Source of the DNA: Metridium senile
Lineage: Eukaryota > Cnidaria > Anthozoa > Actiniaria > Metridiidae
Length of the DNA: 64,000 nucleotides
Assembly: GCA_949775045.1 (NCBI GenBank)
Contig: OX459095.1
Span: forward strand, 21,108,811 to 21,172,810
Direction: 5' to 3'
This document shows positions 1 to 11,819 of the stretch, one piece after another (the stretch's first letter is position 1; every line of letters begins with the position of its first letter). A program made the position numbers and the translations under genes. The notes under the pieces were generated by a model. The model searched no databases. It saw nothing but the letters and a program-made list of their open reading frames with translations, and was not told the DNA's origin.

Positions 1-464
1 ACATATTAACCAGAGCTTTCCGCAGGGAGTTTAAATGGAGGTCCAAGGAAACATTCTGCAGTATTACAATCGTAATTTGTGCATCCTATGAAATGTTATG
101 ACCGCTTATATTTACACACGAACAAAATACACATTTAAATGTTTTCGTGATTTATTCGTTATCGAACAGATAACTTTTCTTCAAACTTTCCCAATTGATG
201 TGCTAAACGTAGCAGTTTATAGCGCATATATTGTTTTTTCGCAATCAGCTCAAATTCAAAAGATATTTAAGAAAAACCATTTTACAAAAAAGTTGTTTAT
301 CGTTGCTATGGAAACTTTGATTAGCATAATTAAAACATCATTCGAAACTTTCATCCAAGACTGTCATTTGGTAAAAAATTCACATTCATGGGGCGAAGGT
401 AAGATCATGTAATTGCGAATTCAAAAAGGGATGTGTGCGCCATTTAAAACTACCTCGAGCCTTC

Positions 465-1293
465 TTAAAGGCCCTCTTGCATCCGAGATGCATTGCGCGC
501 TTCGATGATTTTCTCATATACGGAAAATAACAATTTTTGTGAAGAAAAGTAATATCTAATAATACCTGTTTCCATCGTTCGTTATAAAAGTTTATTTTCA
601 TAAATTATTTTTTAATAGTATCAGTTAATATCTAATTAAGCTTTCTGGGATAATATTTTAGTCGTTCCGGCCTTTTTTATACTTATTTTTGATCTAAATG
701 TCGACCCGGCGTCGTGGAAGGCCTCGTCTTCCCGAGCGACCCAAGTCATGGATCAGAAGCTCTGTGTTCGACCTATTTAGGGAAAGGAAAATTGCACTTG
801 GCTTCGAAAGAACCACCCATAGTGTATTTATAGAAGTCCTACTGCATCGTGTCAACGTTGATACAAGGAATGAAGACTCAACTGCTGTTATAATCCGAAA
901 TGTGTTGGTCATAGTGAAATGGATTTTTAATTAAACAACACTCGGCAAAGCTATCAAAATTAAACAGTATATTCTTGAATGTATTGATGTTTATGTAAAC
1001 ATTTTTTGAACCGTATGCATTCACGTCGTCATCCTGACCTTGTATAGACTTAGTAATATCCATGGACGTTAACGTTTCGGATTCCATAATTTCATTTTTT
1101 AGTACACGAAACCACAAACACTTCGAAGTCTTCGAACTTGACACCCTGAATCAAACAATGTGAAAAACCCGCGACTAGCCCGTTTGCGGGATCGGTTTTC
1201 TAACCAATTAGAAAGCGACTTTTAACAATAGATGTTTTCAAAACATAAACAAACGGCTGCAATGCACCTCGGATGCAAGAGGGCCTTTAAGAA
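465..1293. repeat. Inverted motif pair bounding about 830 bp
   Basis: A roughly 35-bp segment near 465-515 ('taaaggccctcttgcatcc' onward) recurs in reverse complement at 1255-1293 ('ggatgcaagagggccttta'). It may mark the ends of a nonautonomous DNA element. The AT-hook ORF lies inside. Confidence 0.5.
698..934 (+). CDS. Hypothetical 78-aa ORF with AT-hook-like motif
   Basis: Begins MSTRRRGRPRLPERPKSW; RGRP is an AT-hook core. No other motif recognised. The fairly even amino-acid composition is less repeat-like than its surroundings. It could be an exon of a chromatin or transposon-derived protein, or chance. Confidence 0.3.
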   Translation: MSTRRRGRPRLPERPKSWIRSSVFDLFRERKIALGFERTTHSVFIEVLLHRVNVDTRNEDSTAVIIRNVLVIVKWIFN

Positions 1294-1334
1294 CAAGAAT
1301 CCGAAGTATTATAAATGTACATTATCGTGCCGAG

Positions 1335-1485
1335 GGAAGAAAAACTCGAGTTACGCGCTTCGAGTTACTCGCTTTTCGAGTTACGCGCTCGGAAACGCCC
1401 ATTTTGCTGAGGCCATACCCATTTTGACAAATGCGCGTAACTCGAACTGAAAACAAAACAACAATATTTTCGAGTTACTCGCTAT
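1335..1485. repeat. Clustered 'cgagttacgcgc' direct and inverted repeats
   Basis: At least five copies of a 10-12 bp motif (cgagttacgcgc, cgagttactcgc, gcgcgtaactcg) in both orientations. Function unknown. Confidence 0.6.
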
Positions 1486-1489
1486 TTGG

Positions 1490-2914
1490 AAAATAGTAGA
1501 ACTATTTCATTCCATTTCTTTTTTGAACTGGGTTCTCGGGCGACTATTTGTTTTTCTGAACATCGAGTTTCCGCGGGCAACTTTCACAGCATAATGCCCT
1601 CGATTCAACTACACTATTGTTTAACTAGACCCTGTGGGTAGGGTGGACTCGTGCCCTTAAGTGTTATATGGCGTAGGTTTTAGATTGTTGACCTTGAGTG
1701 GCATGTGCTTAAACCTGGACTGGACTTTTGTTTGGACTTTGATTTCTAGAAACTGGTTCTTTTAAGTCATGAATAGAACTGTGTATATTTCTTAGGTAAT
1801 TGTTCTGAGATAGGGTGTACAACCTACCCACTCACCCATACTGATAGGCGTAGTATGAAGGGGTAGTATATACAAATCAATGTTTTCTTATTTCTGTCTC
1901 TTACCTGAGTAACTTCTTTGTTGATCGGGCGGAATTGATGCTAGTTGAACAAAGAATATAAATAAAATAGTACAATTTAGTATTACTGGTATATTAATAT
2001 TATTTCATTACTTCCAAGTTCCCTTGTTATTTGTATAGCTAAACCAATATATACCCTGCGACCAGAGTCACTTTACCATCCCAGGGAGAGAGAAGGTTAA
2101 AGAGAATCTGCTCGCAGGGTAATAAACATATATCATTTCACTTAGAAAATACAAGAAACAAACAAACGAAACTTTGATCACTGCAGAGTACATGTACACA
2201 TTTTACTGTTAGATACCCAGCAAATATTGCAAGATGACTGGAATATCCATGGGATATTTTGTCAGGCCATGTTCAAGAACAATATATCAAATAGCACTAT
2301 ATCATTATCAAAAATGACTTGCTCAATAATTTATTATTAAGTTAGTTAAAAATAATCTATCATGGGGGTGCCGGTGGAGAAGTCCTAATCCCATTTCCCA
2401 CGACCTATAATCCTGTATAGTTTTGCTAAGTTAAATTCTCAAACCCAATTCCCACTTATCATTGCTTTATATTTGTGGATATACCAGTCCCAGTGTATAA
2501 AAAATCCACTTCCATTTTATTTGTAGGCAGTTGTTTGCAGTTACTTCGTCCAATCAAAACGACGGAAAATATAATATGAATAATAACAGTATTTCAGAAG
2601 CGAATATCAATATTCAAGCGTGATTATAATAGTACCGGTCTGTGGCAAATGTTAATTGGGAGACTAGTTTCGAGTGACCTGATTGACCGATTTTCGAACT
2701 AAAGCTTCGGGCGAGATTTTGGACTCTTGTATATATGTTTGTTTTTGGTTCTTTTTGGAAAATCTGAAAGGACATTTTGGTCTTAAAATCTGATTTATAA
2801 GTTCTTTGAACATGTAAGAACAGAACAGTAATACCAGTAATATCATACAGATTAATATTTAACGTTTTGTTATGTAAATAAGAACTGTATATTCATCTTG
2901 TATTCAATAAAAGA
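1490..2914. other. No gene recognised
   Basis: AT-rich sequence. Apart from the small hairpin at 2052 I see no coding motif, RNA gene or clear repeat. Confidence 0.5.
2052..2121. repeat. Small hairpin (terminal 10-bp inverted repeat)
   Basis: 'taccctgcga' and 'tcgcagggta' bound a 70-bp segment. A likely miniature foldback element. Confidence 0.6.
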
Positions 2915-3015
2915 CTTATATTATTATTATTATTATTATTATTATCATCATCATAATAATAATAATAATAATAATCATCATCATCATCATCAGCATCATC
3001 ATTATTTTTATTATA

Positions 3016-3064
<49 letters not shown>

Positions 3065-3080
3065 GAATAGAATTATTAGA

Positions 3081-3165
<85 letters not shown>
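2915..3165. repeat. (ATT)n / (TAA)n microsatellite
   Basis: About 250 bp of triplet repeat, mostly ATT, with TCA interruptions and 'agaatagaatt' punctuation. Confidence 0.95.
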
Positions 3166-3525
3166 GAATAGAATAGAATGCCGCTTATAGATTTTAGTTA
3201 GTTTTACTTCATTTTTTTAGATTTGTATATTATATTTTTAAGTGATTGTATATATTTTTTTTTTATATACACAATTTTTTTTCTTTGAATTTTCTAAATT
3301 ATTACTACTTTTATGTGCATGTAATGTGACAACGATTTAAGATACACGATGTAATTTTATATAAATTTCAATGATTGTAATTATTATTATTAAAGTATTA
3401 TTATTATTATTATTAAAATTATTGTGAAATAAAAAAATAAAAAATGCCTATGCCTATGTTATGGACACAAAATACAAGCTTCAAAATAATGGTAGAGGAA
3501 TGTCCAGTACTGGGCCTATGGGGTC

Positions 3526-3741
3526 CCCTGTCCTTCCTCCTGTGTCCCCTTGTCCCCTAGGGGATATCCCTAAGGGATCACTCACCCGTCCCATGTCCCT
3601 TGTATGCACCCTCAAATACTACGTGTCTCTCCTATCCCCTTGTCCCCTAGGGGACATCCCTAAGGGATTCCTTACCTGTCACCTGTCCCTAGCATGCACC
3701 CTCAGATACTGCGTGTCTCTCCTATCCCCTTGTCCCCTAGT
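3526..3741. repeat. About 100-bp tandem array, left part
   Basis: Two to three imperfect units rich in 'cccctagggga' palindromes, 'taagggatc', 'cctgtccctagcatgcaccctc' fragments and 'actacgtgtctctcc'. Interrupted by the LINE at 3742. Confidence 0.8.
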
Positions 3742-5044
3742 GGATACATCTTTACTTGAAAACTAACAGTTGGTCTGTTAACATCGATACAGGTTATATA
3801 AATGGGGTCATTTTCATTGATCTCAAGAAAGCCTTTGATACTATTGACCACAACATTCTTTTTCGCAAACTCTCATACTATGGAGTTGATCGTAATTCCT
3901 TGATATGGTTTGAATCATACTTAACTAACCGTATATATGCAAAAATGTCAAGTAAATGGTGAGCTATCAGATGCACGCTATATTAAATGCGGAATTCCCC
4001 AGGGAAGTCTGATCGGACCCTTGCTGTTCTTAGTGTACAGTAAACGACATCCCAAACTGTTTAGGTAAGGGAATCCCAAGAATGTACGCTGATGACACTA
4101 ACATAAACTTTGCTGCAAAAAAAACGTTTCAGAACTTGAAACCATGATTAATTTAGAACTTAAGAACCTTTCAGAATGGCTTATGACCAACAAGTTAAGC
4201 CTAAATATCGCTAAAACTGAGCTTTTGTTAATAAGCTCTTGACAGAAGATATTGCATCTTGTACTTACCAACCACTTCACATAAGAATTAATAATAAGAA
4301 CATTAAGAGGGTTACTAGCACTAAATCTCTCGGTGTCCATATTGATGAAAACCTTACCTGGCACAAGCACATCAAAGAAGTGGCTAAAAATAATAAAAAT
4401 AAATTGCCTGTGCAATTGGAGTGGTAAAGCGATTAAGACCTTTTATCTGCAAAGATACAGCAATAACACTTTATCATGCCTTAATTGAGCCACACTTTGA
4501 TTATTGCAGCCCAGTATGGGATGGTCTGAGCAAACACCTTTCCGACAAATTGCAAAAACTTCAGAACCGTGCTGCCAGAGCAGTCACCGAATCAAGATAT
4601 GACTGTAGTGCTAGTGGCCTTCTGCGATCCCTAGGATGGGACAAACTTTATGTAAAAGAAAGAAAATGAAACTTTTAATTATTTTTAAAAACCTACATAA
4701 GAATAGCCCAAAGTACCTAGAAGAGCTTTTTTGTTATTCTCACTCTAATTATAATCTTAGAGAAAGAGTGAATAAATTAACTCTTCCTAAGCCACGCACA
4801 GAGATTATGAAACGAAGTTTCCAATTCAGTGGCGCCAAATTGTGGAATAATCTACCCACTGAAGCAAGATCCACTAGTTCCCTCAATACATTCAAAATGT
4901 GTATTGATAATTGCACTACGTTAGTCTAATAGACTCGTACTCACACAACAAACATGTAAAACAGTTTTTACATATAGATTTCTTTTGTATAATGTTAACC
5001 TGATGTTTTTACAGTGTTTAAATAAAGTTTACTATACCATACCA
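3742..5044 (+). mobile_element. Degenerate LINE (CR1/L2-like) 3' half
   Basis: Frames hold consecutive RT motifs: FIDLKKAFDTIDHNIL (from about 3811), GIPQGSLIGPLLFL (from 3991), MYADDT (from 4082), then RVTSTKSLGVHIDENLTWH, YHALIEPHFDYCSPVWDG and FSGAKLWNNLPTEAR. The domain order is right but shifts among frames at several points, with stops. It is therefore dead. The 3' end is AT-rich with a short ACCAT-type repeat. The element splits a tandem array, with the array resuming at 5045. Confidence 0.88.
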
Positions 5045-5195
5045 TATCCCTAAGGGATCCCTTACATGTCCCCTGTCCCTAGCACGCACCCTCATATACT
5101 ACGTGTCTCTCCTATCCCCTTGTCCCCTATGGGATTTCCCTATAAGGGATCCCTTACCTGTCCCCTGTCCCTAGCATCACCCTCAAATACTACAT
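5045..5195. repeat. About 100-bp tandem array, right part
   Basis: The same unit as at 3526-3741 resumes immediately after the LINE tail, for about one and a half copies. Confidence 0.8.
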
Positions 5196-6590
5196 GAGTG
5201 TTAATTTGAGCAAATGGCATCAAAGTCGGCAATTTCGGCATTTTTTTGCAAGCAGCGTGACGGAATATCTTGGTGGCAAAAACAAGAATTTCAAAGTAAA
5301 ATTCGTAAAAAATGCCAGTCATGATAAAAGAAGGCCATAAAATGGTTTTGAAACACATAACATTTGGAATAAAGCGATTTTTTGACACAAAACTTGAAAA
5401 TAATTTCTTTTTTGGAGAAAAAGACCGTACGTGTCGAACAAAATGTCCGCTTTTTGTCGTTTTCGAGGGCATAAATTAAAAAAGTGGAAAAAGCCCATTT
5501 TGTGTGGGATAAAAAAGGTCATTTTTTTCAAAAACTAGACGCTCTATGAGCGTGAAGTCGGGCTAGTCATAAAATCAACACAGGAGGCTAAACAATTCTA
5601 ATTTTATGATAGAATCAGGGCTCCCAGGATTATGGGATTTTTTTCAGCAAATTATGCACTATGTTTTGGCAAATAAAGCGCCAAAAATAGCAAATTATGC
5701 GCCGATTATAACGCGAATTTCGCAATATTGCACAGTATTTTTTAGCAAAAAAAAAAAAATTGGAAATTACGATTTACGAATGTAAACCAGTAAATCAACA
5801 AAGTAAGGAAGGCAACAAAACAACTTACTGAGTGACCTGCTACGATTTTAAGTCGTTTATTTTTCTTCTAGAAACTCATTTGTATGTTTTTTTTCTTTTT
5901 GTTTTACTTCAACAACATTATCCATCATTGAAAACACAGCAAAGAAGAATTTTGCCGCCAAAAATCGATATTTTCTTTCCTAAGCTGTGATTGGCAATCT
6001 TTCATCCAATCATGGCGCGTGTTATATGAACAGCTAGAGCATAGTCTCAAACGGCCATCAGTATGTAACGCCTTGTTGATTTTCGATATCGTGATTGCTT
6101 TTGCAAAGAAAATCGATGGATTTTTGCTGTGAAAATGTAAAATTTATGGCGAAAAAGATTACATGCATCTTCTGTGGTAAGAAAAAACATACTTCATTGA
6201 TGTATTGCTCAAAATTTGTGAAAATTATGCTCTATTTAAGCGCTTTTTCAAGATGAATCGGCGCATAATTTAACTTTTCGGGAGTCCTGTAGAATGAACA
6301 TTCCACGTGACTTTGGGCTTCCTGTGTTCGTTCCCAAAGCATCATGGGGGACTAAAACGCGACATGATACATAGATAGATACATACATACATACATACAT
6401 AGATTGACGAAACGGTAGAACTAAAGTCGGGCCGCCTATGGCTAGCCCGACTAATTAAACGAAGACTTATCTTTAGTTGTTATTTCGATTCATATGATAA
6501 AAATGGGGGGTCACCGTTCGAGTTATTGTGCCTCAAAAATCGAAAATCGGCTCGTTTGCTTGTTTTAAAAACTAGACTGTATTCATTGTA
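5196..6590. other. No gene recognised; dispersed repeat fragments
   Basis: AT-rich. A motif near 5555-5575 ('agtcgggctagt') is echoed inverted near 6440 ('agcccgact'), and similar 'cgggct' motifs occur near 18950 and 41440, which suggests a dispersed repeat. A (CATA)n run lies at 6381-6402. Confidence 0.5.
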
Positions 6591-6726
6591 TTGTATTAAG
6601 CCTTATTACAGAGAACGCGACCATGATGAAAATGATGATGGTTATAATGATGATGATGCATGGTGGTTATTATAATGATGATAATAATAATACTTTTACT
6701 TCTTTGTATTATAATTATATACGTAC

Positions 6727-6889
6727 GAACACATCGGAGGTCGCAGCCATCCGGACAACACTTGTATATTCCGTTTTTGAACTTTAAACAGTCTTTGTCT
6801 TTCCTACATTCATTGTCAACTTCGGATGGACATTCGTCAGCGGGGGGGAATGTTGGACACTTGAATTGGTCAGTCTTCAAATAAACTGT
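6727..6889 (-). CDS. WAP (four-disulfide core) domain exon
   Basis: Acceptor TTTTTAG, then TVYLKTDQFKCP, PPADECPSEVDNECRKDKDC and GIYKCCPDGCDLRCV. The eight-cysteine spacing fits a whey acidic protein domain, usual in small secreted protease inhibitors or antimicrobials. The donor is uncertain: GTACGT overlaps the last codons, and the frame also runs on into a low-complexity GAT-rich stretch to a stop at 6596, so this could be a terminal exon. The exon pairs with a short linker exon at 7178-7224. No signal peptide was found. Confidence 0.65.
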
Positions 6890-7177
6890 CTAAAAATTGC
6901 AATGAATAAGGTATTATTTAACCTAACTGTGATTATAAGCGAAAACAAATTTAAAGTATATTTGGTATAACGTGATGCGTGGATGAGCTGTGATCGTCTG
7001 GGTGTATATGTTAAATAACGGTGTTGGTGTCTGACGTTTGAATGGTTTGAAACCAGGTGTATGTATCGATGGCAATTTTGTGATCAAAAAACTCAGTCTG
7101 TTTGATCAGTTTTATAGAACTATTCCAAACGGGCGGCTGTTTGAAAGGAATATATATATCAGGGAGTATAGAAATAC

Positions 7178-7224
7178 CTTAACTTTGGTGGCTTGAGTTG
7201 TTGGCGTGAAGGGACCGATTCCAG
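7178..7224 (-). CDS. Short linker exon upstream of the WAP exon
   Basis: TTCCAG acceptor, two bases plus 15 codons reading GIGPFTPTTQATKVK, GTATTT donor. It joins in phase 0 to the WAP exon. A Pro/Thr linker. Supported by a conserved duplicate at 10630-10682. Confidence 0.55.
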
Positions 7225-7470
7225 CTGGAAAAAATAAACATCAAAAGTTGCATGCCAACCGCATAGAAACGTATGACGTCTCAGACAATAATTATGTTGT
7301 TGTGCTTGGGAAACGAAAAAAGTGTCCGTAAGTAGAGCTGTCTGCCTAATTGGAAGGGTTCTTTAAAAAAACGGGTGAATAACGTAAAATAGTCTCGTTT
7401 TGCGCTTACAAAAGCATTTCTAAAGATCAATAATAGCAATTGAAGACAAAGAATAGTCTGTCTCAATGAT

Positions 7471-7866
7471 ATGATTTGGACACCAAATGAAGGTGACGAA
7501 TATCTTTTAAAACGGGAACCAAGCAATGAAAAGGATTTAAATGCTGTTGCTGTTGTAGGACAACGATCTGGAAGAGCTCCAAGAGTGCCACGCCGAGCTA
7601 CTCGTCGTAATCCAAAGCCATATGATCATCCTAATGAAGTGAGCAACCAATACGAAGTTATTGGTCATGCACCAAAGCTAATGGCCTTGTGGCTGACAAA
7701 GATTTTGAAAAGAGCGACCAACAGTGCAAAAGTTGTCATTACGGCCGGAAAGCCAATAAACAGAGGAGGAGGCTATGGATTAGAGGTGCCGTGTGATTAT
7801 GACATTAGAGGAGACCAATTCTCTATCAACTGGCTTAAGAGAATGTCCGCTAATTGGAAAGTGTGA
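7471..7866 (+). CDS. HIRAN-like domain ORF, 131 aa
   Basis: The ORF starts MIWTPNEGDEYLLKREPSNE and continues KDLNAVAVVG, later VIGHAPKLMALWLTK and GGGYGLEVPCDY. The pattern W-x-P-x-G...REP-N-x-D-x-NAVAV...G-H-x-P, then a glycine-rich GLEVPC strand, resembles HIRAN-type small beta domains found as stand-alone proteins in invertebrates. About 32 basic, Arg/Pro-rich residues sit between the VAVVG and VIGHAP strands, an apparent loop insertion. TGA stop at the end. It may be a whole small gene or one exon. Assignment is by pattern only; a DNA-binding role would be inference. Confidence 0.5.
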   Translation: MIWTPNEGDEYLLKREPSNEKDLNAVAVVGQRSGRAPRVPRRATRRNPKPYDHPNEVSNQYEVIGHAPKLMALWLTKILKRATNSAKVVITAGKPINRGGGYGLEVPCDYDIRGDQFSINWLKRMSANWKV

Positions 7867-7954
7867 ATACAGTGTTTGTATGGAAGAAAAAAATGGGGTT
7901 TTGGAAATCTGTCCGTAACAAGAACTGGAGCGTTCGCTAATGGAGCTTCGACTG

Positions 7955-8240
7955 TATGATGATGATGATGTTGATAATATGATGGCAGTCAAAGCGATAA
8001 TGAAAATGTTGATGATAATGAATGATAATCATGATAATGATGATGATGCATGACTGTAAAGATTCTAAGTATGATGACATAAAGGCGATAATGAAATTGG
8101 TGATGATGATAATGATGATAATTGTAATGACAATGATGATGACGATGATGATTGCGATTGTTATTCTAATGGTGGTGAAGGTGATATAATGATAATAAGG
8201 ATGAACAGCATGACAACGATGATACTAGTGATGTTGATAA
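7955..8240. repeat. GAT-rich imperfect triplet repeat
   Basis: Repeated gatgatgat / gataatgat blocks with many interruptions; no coding signal. Confidence 0.85.
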
Positions 8241-8361
8241 TGTCAATACACAGGCAGCCCAACTATTCTCTCTAAGGATTTTTTTTTATGACAATAAAGT
8301 CATTTTTAACCGCGCACCGAGCGCCATATTGGAATAAGTGTGGTGTCTTTGTTGGAATACA

Positions 8362-8530
8362 CGCGGATGGGATTCCTGTGGCTTTTTGCAAGCAGCATTT
8401 TTTTCCGTCGCGCGGAATCGCACGCACGACAGAAAAATCGAAGAAAGTAGTATCCAAATCCTACCCTCTTCGACACTGCGCGAGTTTGACAAAAAATTGC
8501 TTGCAAAAAGCCACAGGAATCTCATCCGCG
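8362..8530. repeat. Foldback element (about 30-bp arms)
   Basis: An arm containing 'attcctgtggctttttgcaa' is mirrored by 'ttgcaaaaagccacaggaat'. Explains the short overlapping frames in both strands here. Confidence 0.8.
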
Positions 8531-8941
8531 AGAGACTGTCATCTCCCAATAACAAAACTATCTACCAGCTGCTTGTCAAAACATATCACTCACACTTCTG
8601 GACAAAAGGTCAACTGTCTTTCAAAACCACATATACACGTACGGCCTATTTCTACATTAAACTATTTTGTGGACTATTTGTCTATCTCTTGTAACCAAAG
8701 CACCTTAGTAATATTGATTCAAATTGTTTTCACTCTTATTTTGCAGCCATAGCTCTCTGAAAATGTCATTGTACAGTTTTGATCAATTTTAGTCTGTTGC
8801 TCGTCAAAATGTCCCATGACAGTTGAAAAACATTATGGAAATGAATAGACCAATGAGCAAGCAGAATCGACCAGCCAATGCCAGGGCCATTTCCCGCTCC
8901 ACCCAAAAGCGAAGGGAGAGGGCCCTGGGAACGAGGTTGGA

Positions 8942-10150
8942 TGATTATATAATGATGACGATGGTTTTAATGATGATGATGGTTTTAATGATGATGATGA
9001 TCATAATGATGATGATGGTTTTAATGATGATGATGGTTTTAATGATGATGATGATTATAATGATGATGATGGTTATAATGATGATGATGATTGTATAATG
9101 ATGATGATGGTTTTAATGATGATGAAGGTTATAATGATGATGATGGTTATAATGATGATGATGATTATAATGATGATGATGATTATAATGATGATGATGG
9201 TTATAATGATGATGATGGTTATAATGATGATGATGATTATAATGATGATGATGATTATAATGATGATGATGGTTTTAATGATGATGATGATTATTATTAT
9301 AATGATTAGTGATGGTTATAATGATGATGATGACTATAATGATGATGATGATGATGGTTATAATGATGATGATGGTTTTAATGATGATGATGATGATTAT
9401 TATAATGATGATGATGGTTTTAATGATGATGATTGTATTGATGATGATGATTATAATGATGATGATGGTCACAATGATGATGATTATAATGATGATGATG
9501 ATGGTTTTAATGATGATGATGATTGTAATGATGATGATGATTATAATGATGATGATGATGATGATGGTTATAATGCCGTAATGATGGTTTTAAAGTTGAT
9601 GATGATTATAATGATGATGATGGTTTTAATGATGATGATGATTATTATTATAATGATTAGTGATGGTTATAATGATGATGATGATTATAATGATGATGAT
9701 GATGGTTATAATGATAATGATGATGATGATTATAATGATGATGATGGTTTTAATGATGATGATGATTGTAATGATGTTGATGATTATAATGATGATGATG
9801 ATTATAATAATGATGATGGCTATAATGATGATGATGGTTATAATAATGATGATGACTATAATGATGATGATGGTTTTAATGATGATGATGGTTTAAATGA
9901 TGATTATGATGGTTTTAATGATGATGATGGTTTTAATGATGATGATGGTTTTAATGATGATGATGATGATTATAATGATGATGATGATGATTATATTGAT
10001 GATGATGGTTTTAATGATGATGATTGTATTGATGATGATGATTATAATGATGATGATGGTCACAATGATGATGATTATAATGATGATGATGGTTTTAATG
10101 ATGATTATGATTGTAATGATGATGATGGTTATAATGATAATGATACATGG
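8942..10150. repeat. (GATGATGATGGTTWTAAT)n minisatellite
   Basis: About 1.2 kb of 15-18-bp imperfect units. It produces long Asp/Asn-rich or Met-rich frames, depending on frame, which are artefacts. It lies between the two WAP exon pairs. Confidence 0.95.
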
Positions 10151-10207
10151 TGGTTATTGTGATGATAATATTAGTACTTTTACTAATCTGCAGTGTTATA
10201 TACGTAC

Positions 10208-10346
10208 AAAGACATCGCCTTTTGCAGTCATCCCGACAACACTTGTAAAGGTATATGTCATAGCCATGGTATACTTGGTCTGGACATCCCTCAAGTGGAG
10301 CGAAATCTGGACACTTGAATTGATTACTCTTGATTAAACGAACGGT
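10208..10346 (-). pseudogene. Duplicated WAP exon, frameshifted
   Basis: Acceptor and start match the 6.7-kb WAP exon (TVRLIKSNQFKCP, GCPDQ, YKCCP). The middle loop has lost its cysteines, and one extra G after CCP shifts the frame to a stop. Reading past it in the next frame gives DDCKRRCLC, restoring the expected WAP end. A damaged copy. Confidence 0.7.
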
Positions 10347-10629
10347 CTAAAAATCGCAATGAATAAGGTATTAACCTAACTGTGATTGTAATCGAAAACA
10401 AATTTAAAGTATATTTGGTAAAGCTTTGATAACGTGATATGTGGATGCGCGTCTGGGTGTTTTTGATAAATACTAGTTTGTGTCTGGCGTTTGAATGGTT
10501 TGTGTAACTATCGATGACAATTGTTGATCACAACTCAGTCTGTTTGGTTTTGTAGAACTACTCAAAGCGGATGGTTTTTTGAAAGAAATATATATTTATA
10601 TCAAGGAGTAAGATATATCTTATAGGTAC

Positions 10630-10682
10630 CTTAACCGTGGTGGCTTGAGTTGTTCGCAGCTTCATGAAGGGACATCTTCCAG
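10630..10682 (-). pseudogene. Duplicated linker exon of the WAP unit
   Basis: CAG acceptor, two bases plus 17 codons (GRCPFMKLRTTQATTVK), GTACCT donor. Homologous to 7178-7224 and phase-compatible with the damaged WAP exon at 10208-10346. The open frame survives here. Confidence 0.5.
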
Positions 10683-10894
10683 CTGAAAAAAAAAAAAAAT
10701 AAATGCAACAAAAGCTTCATGCTAGCCCGCACATAAAAACGTATGGAGTCTCAGACAATAATTATGTTGTTGATGATAGTAATGATGATGATGATATTGA
10801 TTATGATGTCAGTGAAAGAGATAATGAAAATGTTGTTGATTATAATAATGGTAATGATGATAATGATGATGATGGTAATGACAATAATTAATAT

Positions 10895-11795
10895 GTTTTT
10901 GATGATAATAATGGTAATGATGATAATGATGATGATGATGGTAATGACAATAATTATGTTTTTGATGATAATAATGGTAATGATGATAATGATGATGATG
11001 ATGGTAATGACAATAATTATGTTTTTGATGATAATAATGGTAATGATGATAATGATGATGATGATGGTAATGACAATAATTATGTTTTTGATGATAATAA
11101 TGGTAATGATGATAATGATGATGATGATGGTAATGACAATAATTATGTTTTTGATGATAATAATGGTAATGATGATAATGATGATGATGATGGTAATGAC
11201 AATAATTATGTTTTTGATGATAATAATGGTAATGATGATAATGATGATGATGATGGTAATGACAATAATTATGTTTTTGATGATAATAATGGTAATGATG
11301 ATAATGATGATGATGATGGTAATGACAATAATTATGTTTTTGATGATAATAATGGTAATGATGATAATGATGATGATGATGGTAATGACAATAATTATGT
11401 TTTTGATGATAATAATGGTAATGATGATAATGATGATGATGATGGTAATGACAATAATTATGTTTTTGATGATAATAATGGTAATGATGATAATGATGAT
11501 GATGATGGTAATGACAATAATTATGTTTTTGATGATAATAATGGTAATGATGATAATGATGATGATGATGGTAATGACAATAATTATGTTTTTGATGATA
11601 ATAATGGTAATGATGATAATGATGATGATGATGGTAATGACAATAATTAATATGTTTTTGATGATAATAATGGTAATGATGATAATGATGATGATGATGG
11701 TAATGACAATAATTATGTTTTTGATGATAATAATGGTAATGATGATAATGATGATGATGATGGTAATGACAATAATTATGTTTTTGATGATTATA
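10895..11795. repeat. Homogeneous 63-bp tandem array (about 14 units)
   Basis: Nearly identical 63-bp units, each coding 21 residues in any frame: Asp/Asn-rich in one plus-strand frame, Met/Ile-rich in another, His/Tyr-rich on the minus strand. Two units contain an extra 'TA' before 'atgttttt', which breaks the Asp/Asn frame. Regarded as satellite. Confidence 0.95.
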
Positions 11796-11819
11796 ATGAT
11801 ATCTTATCAAATTCATGAA

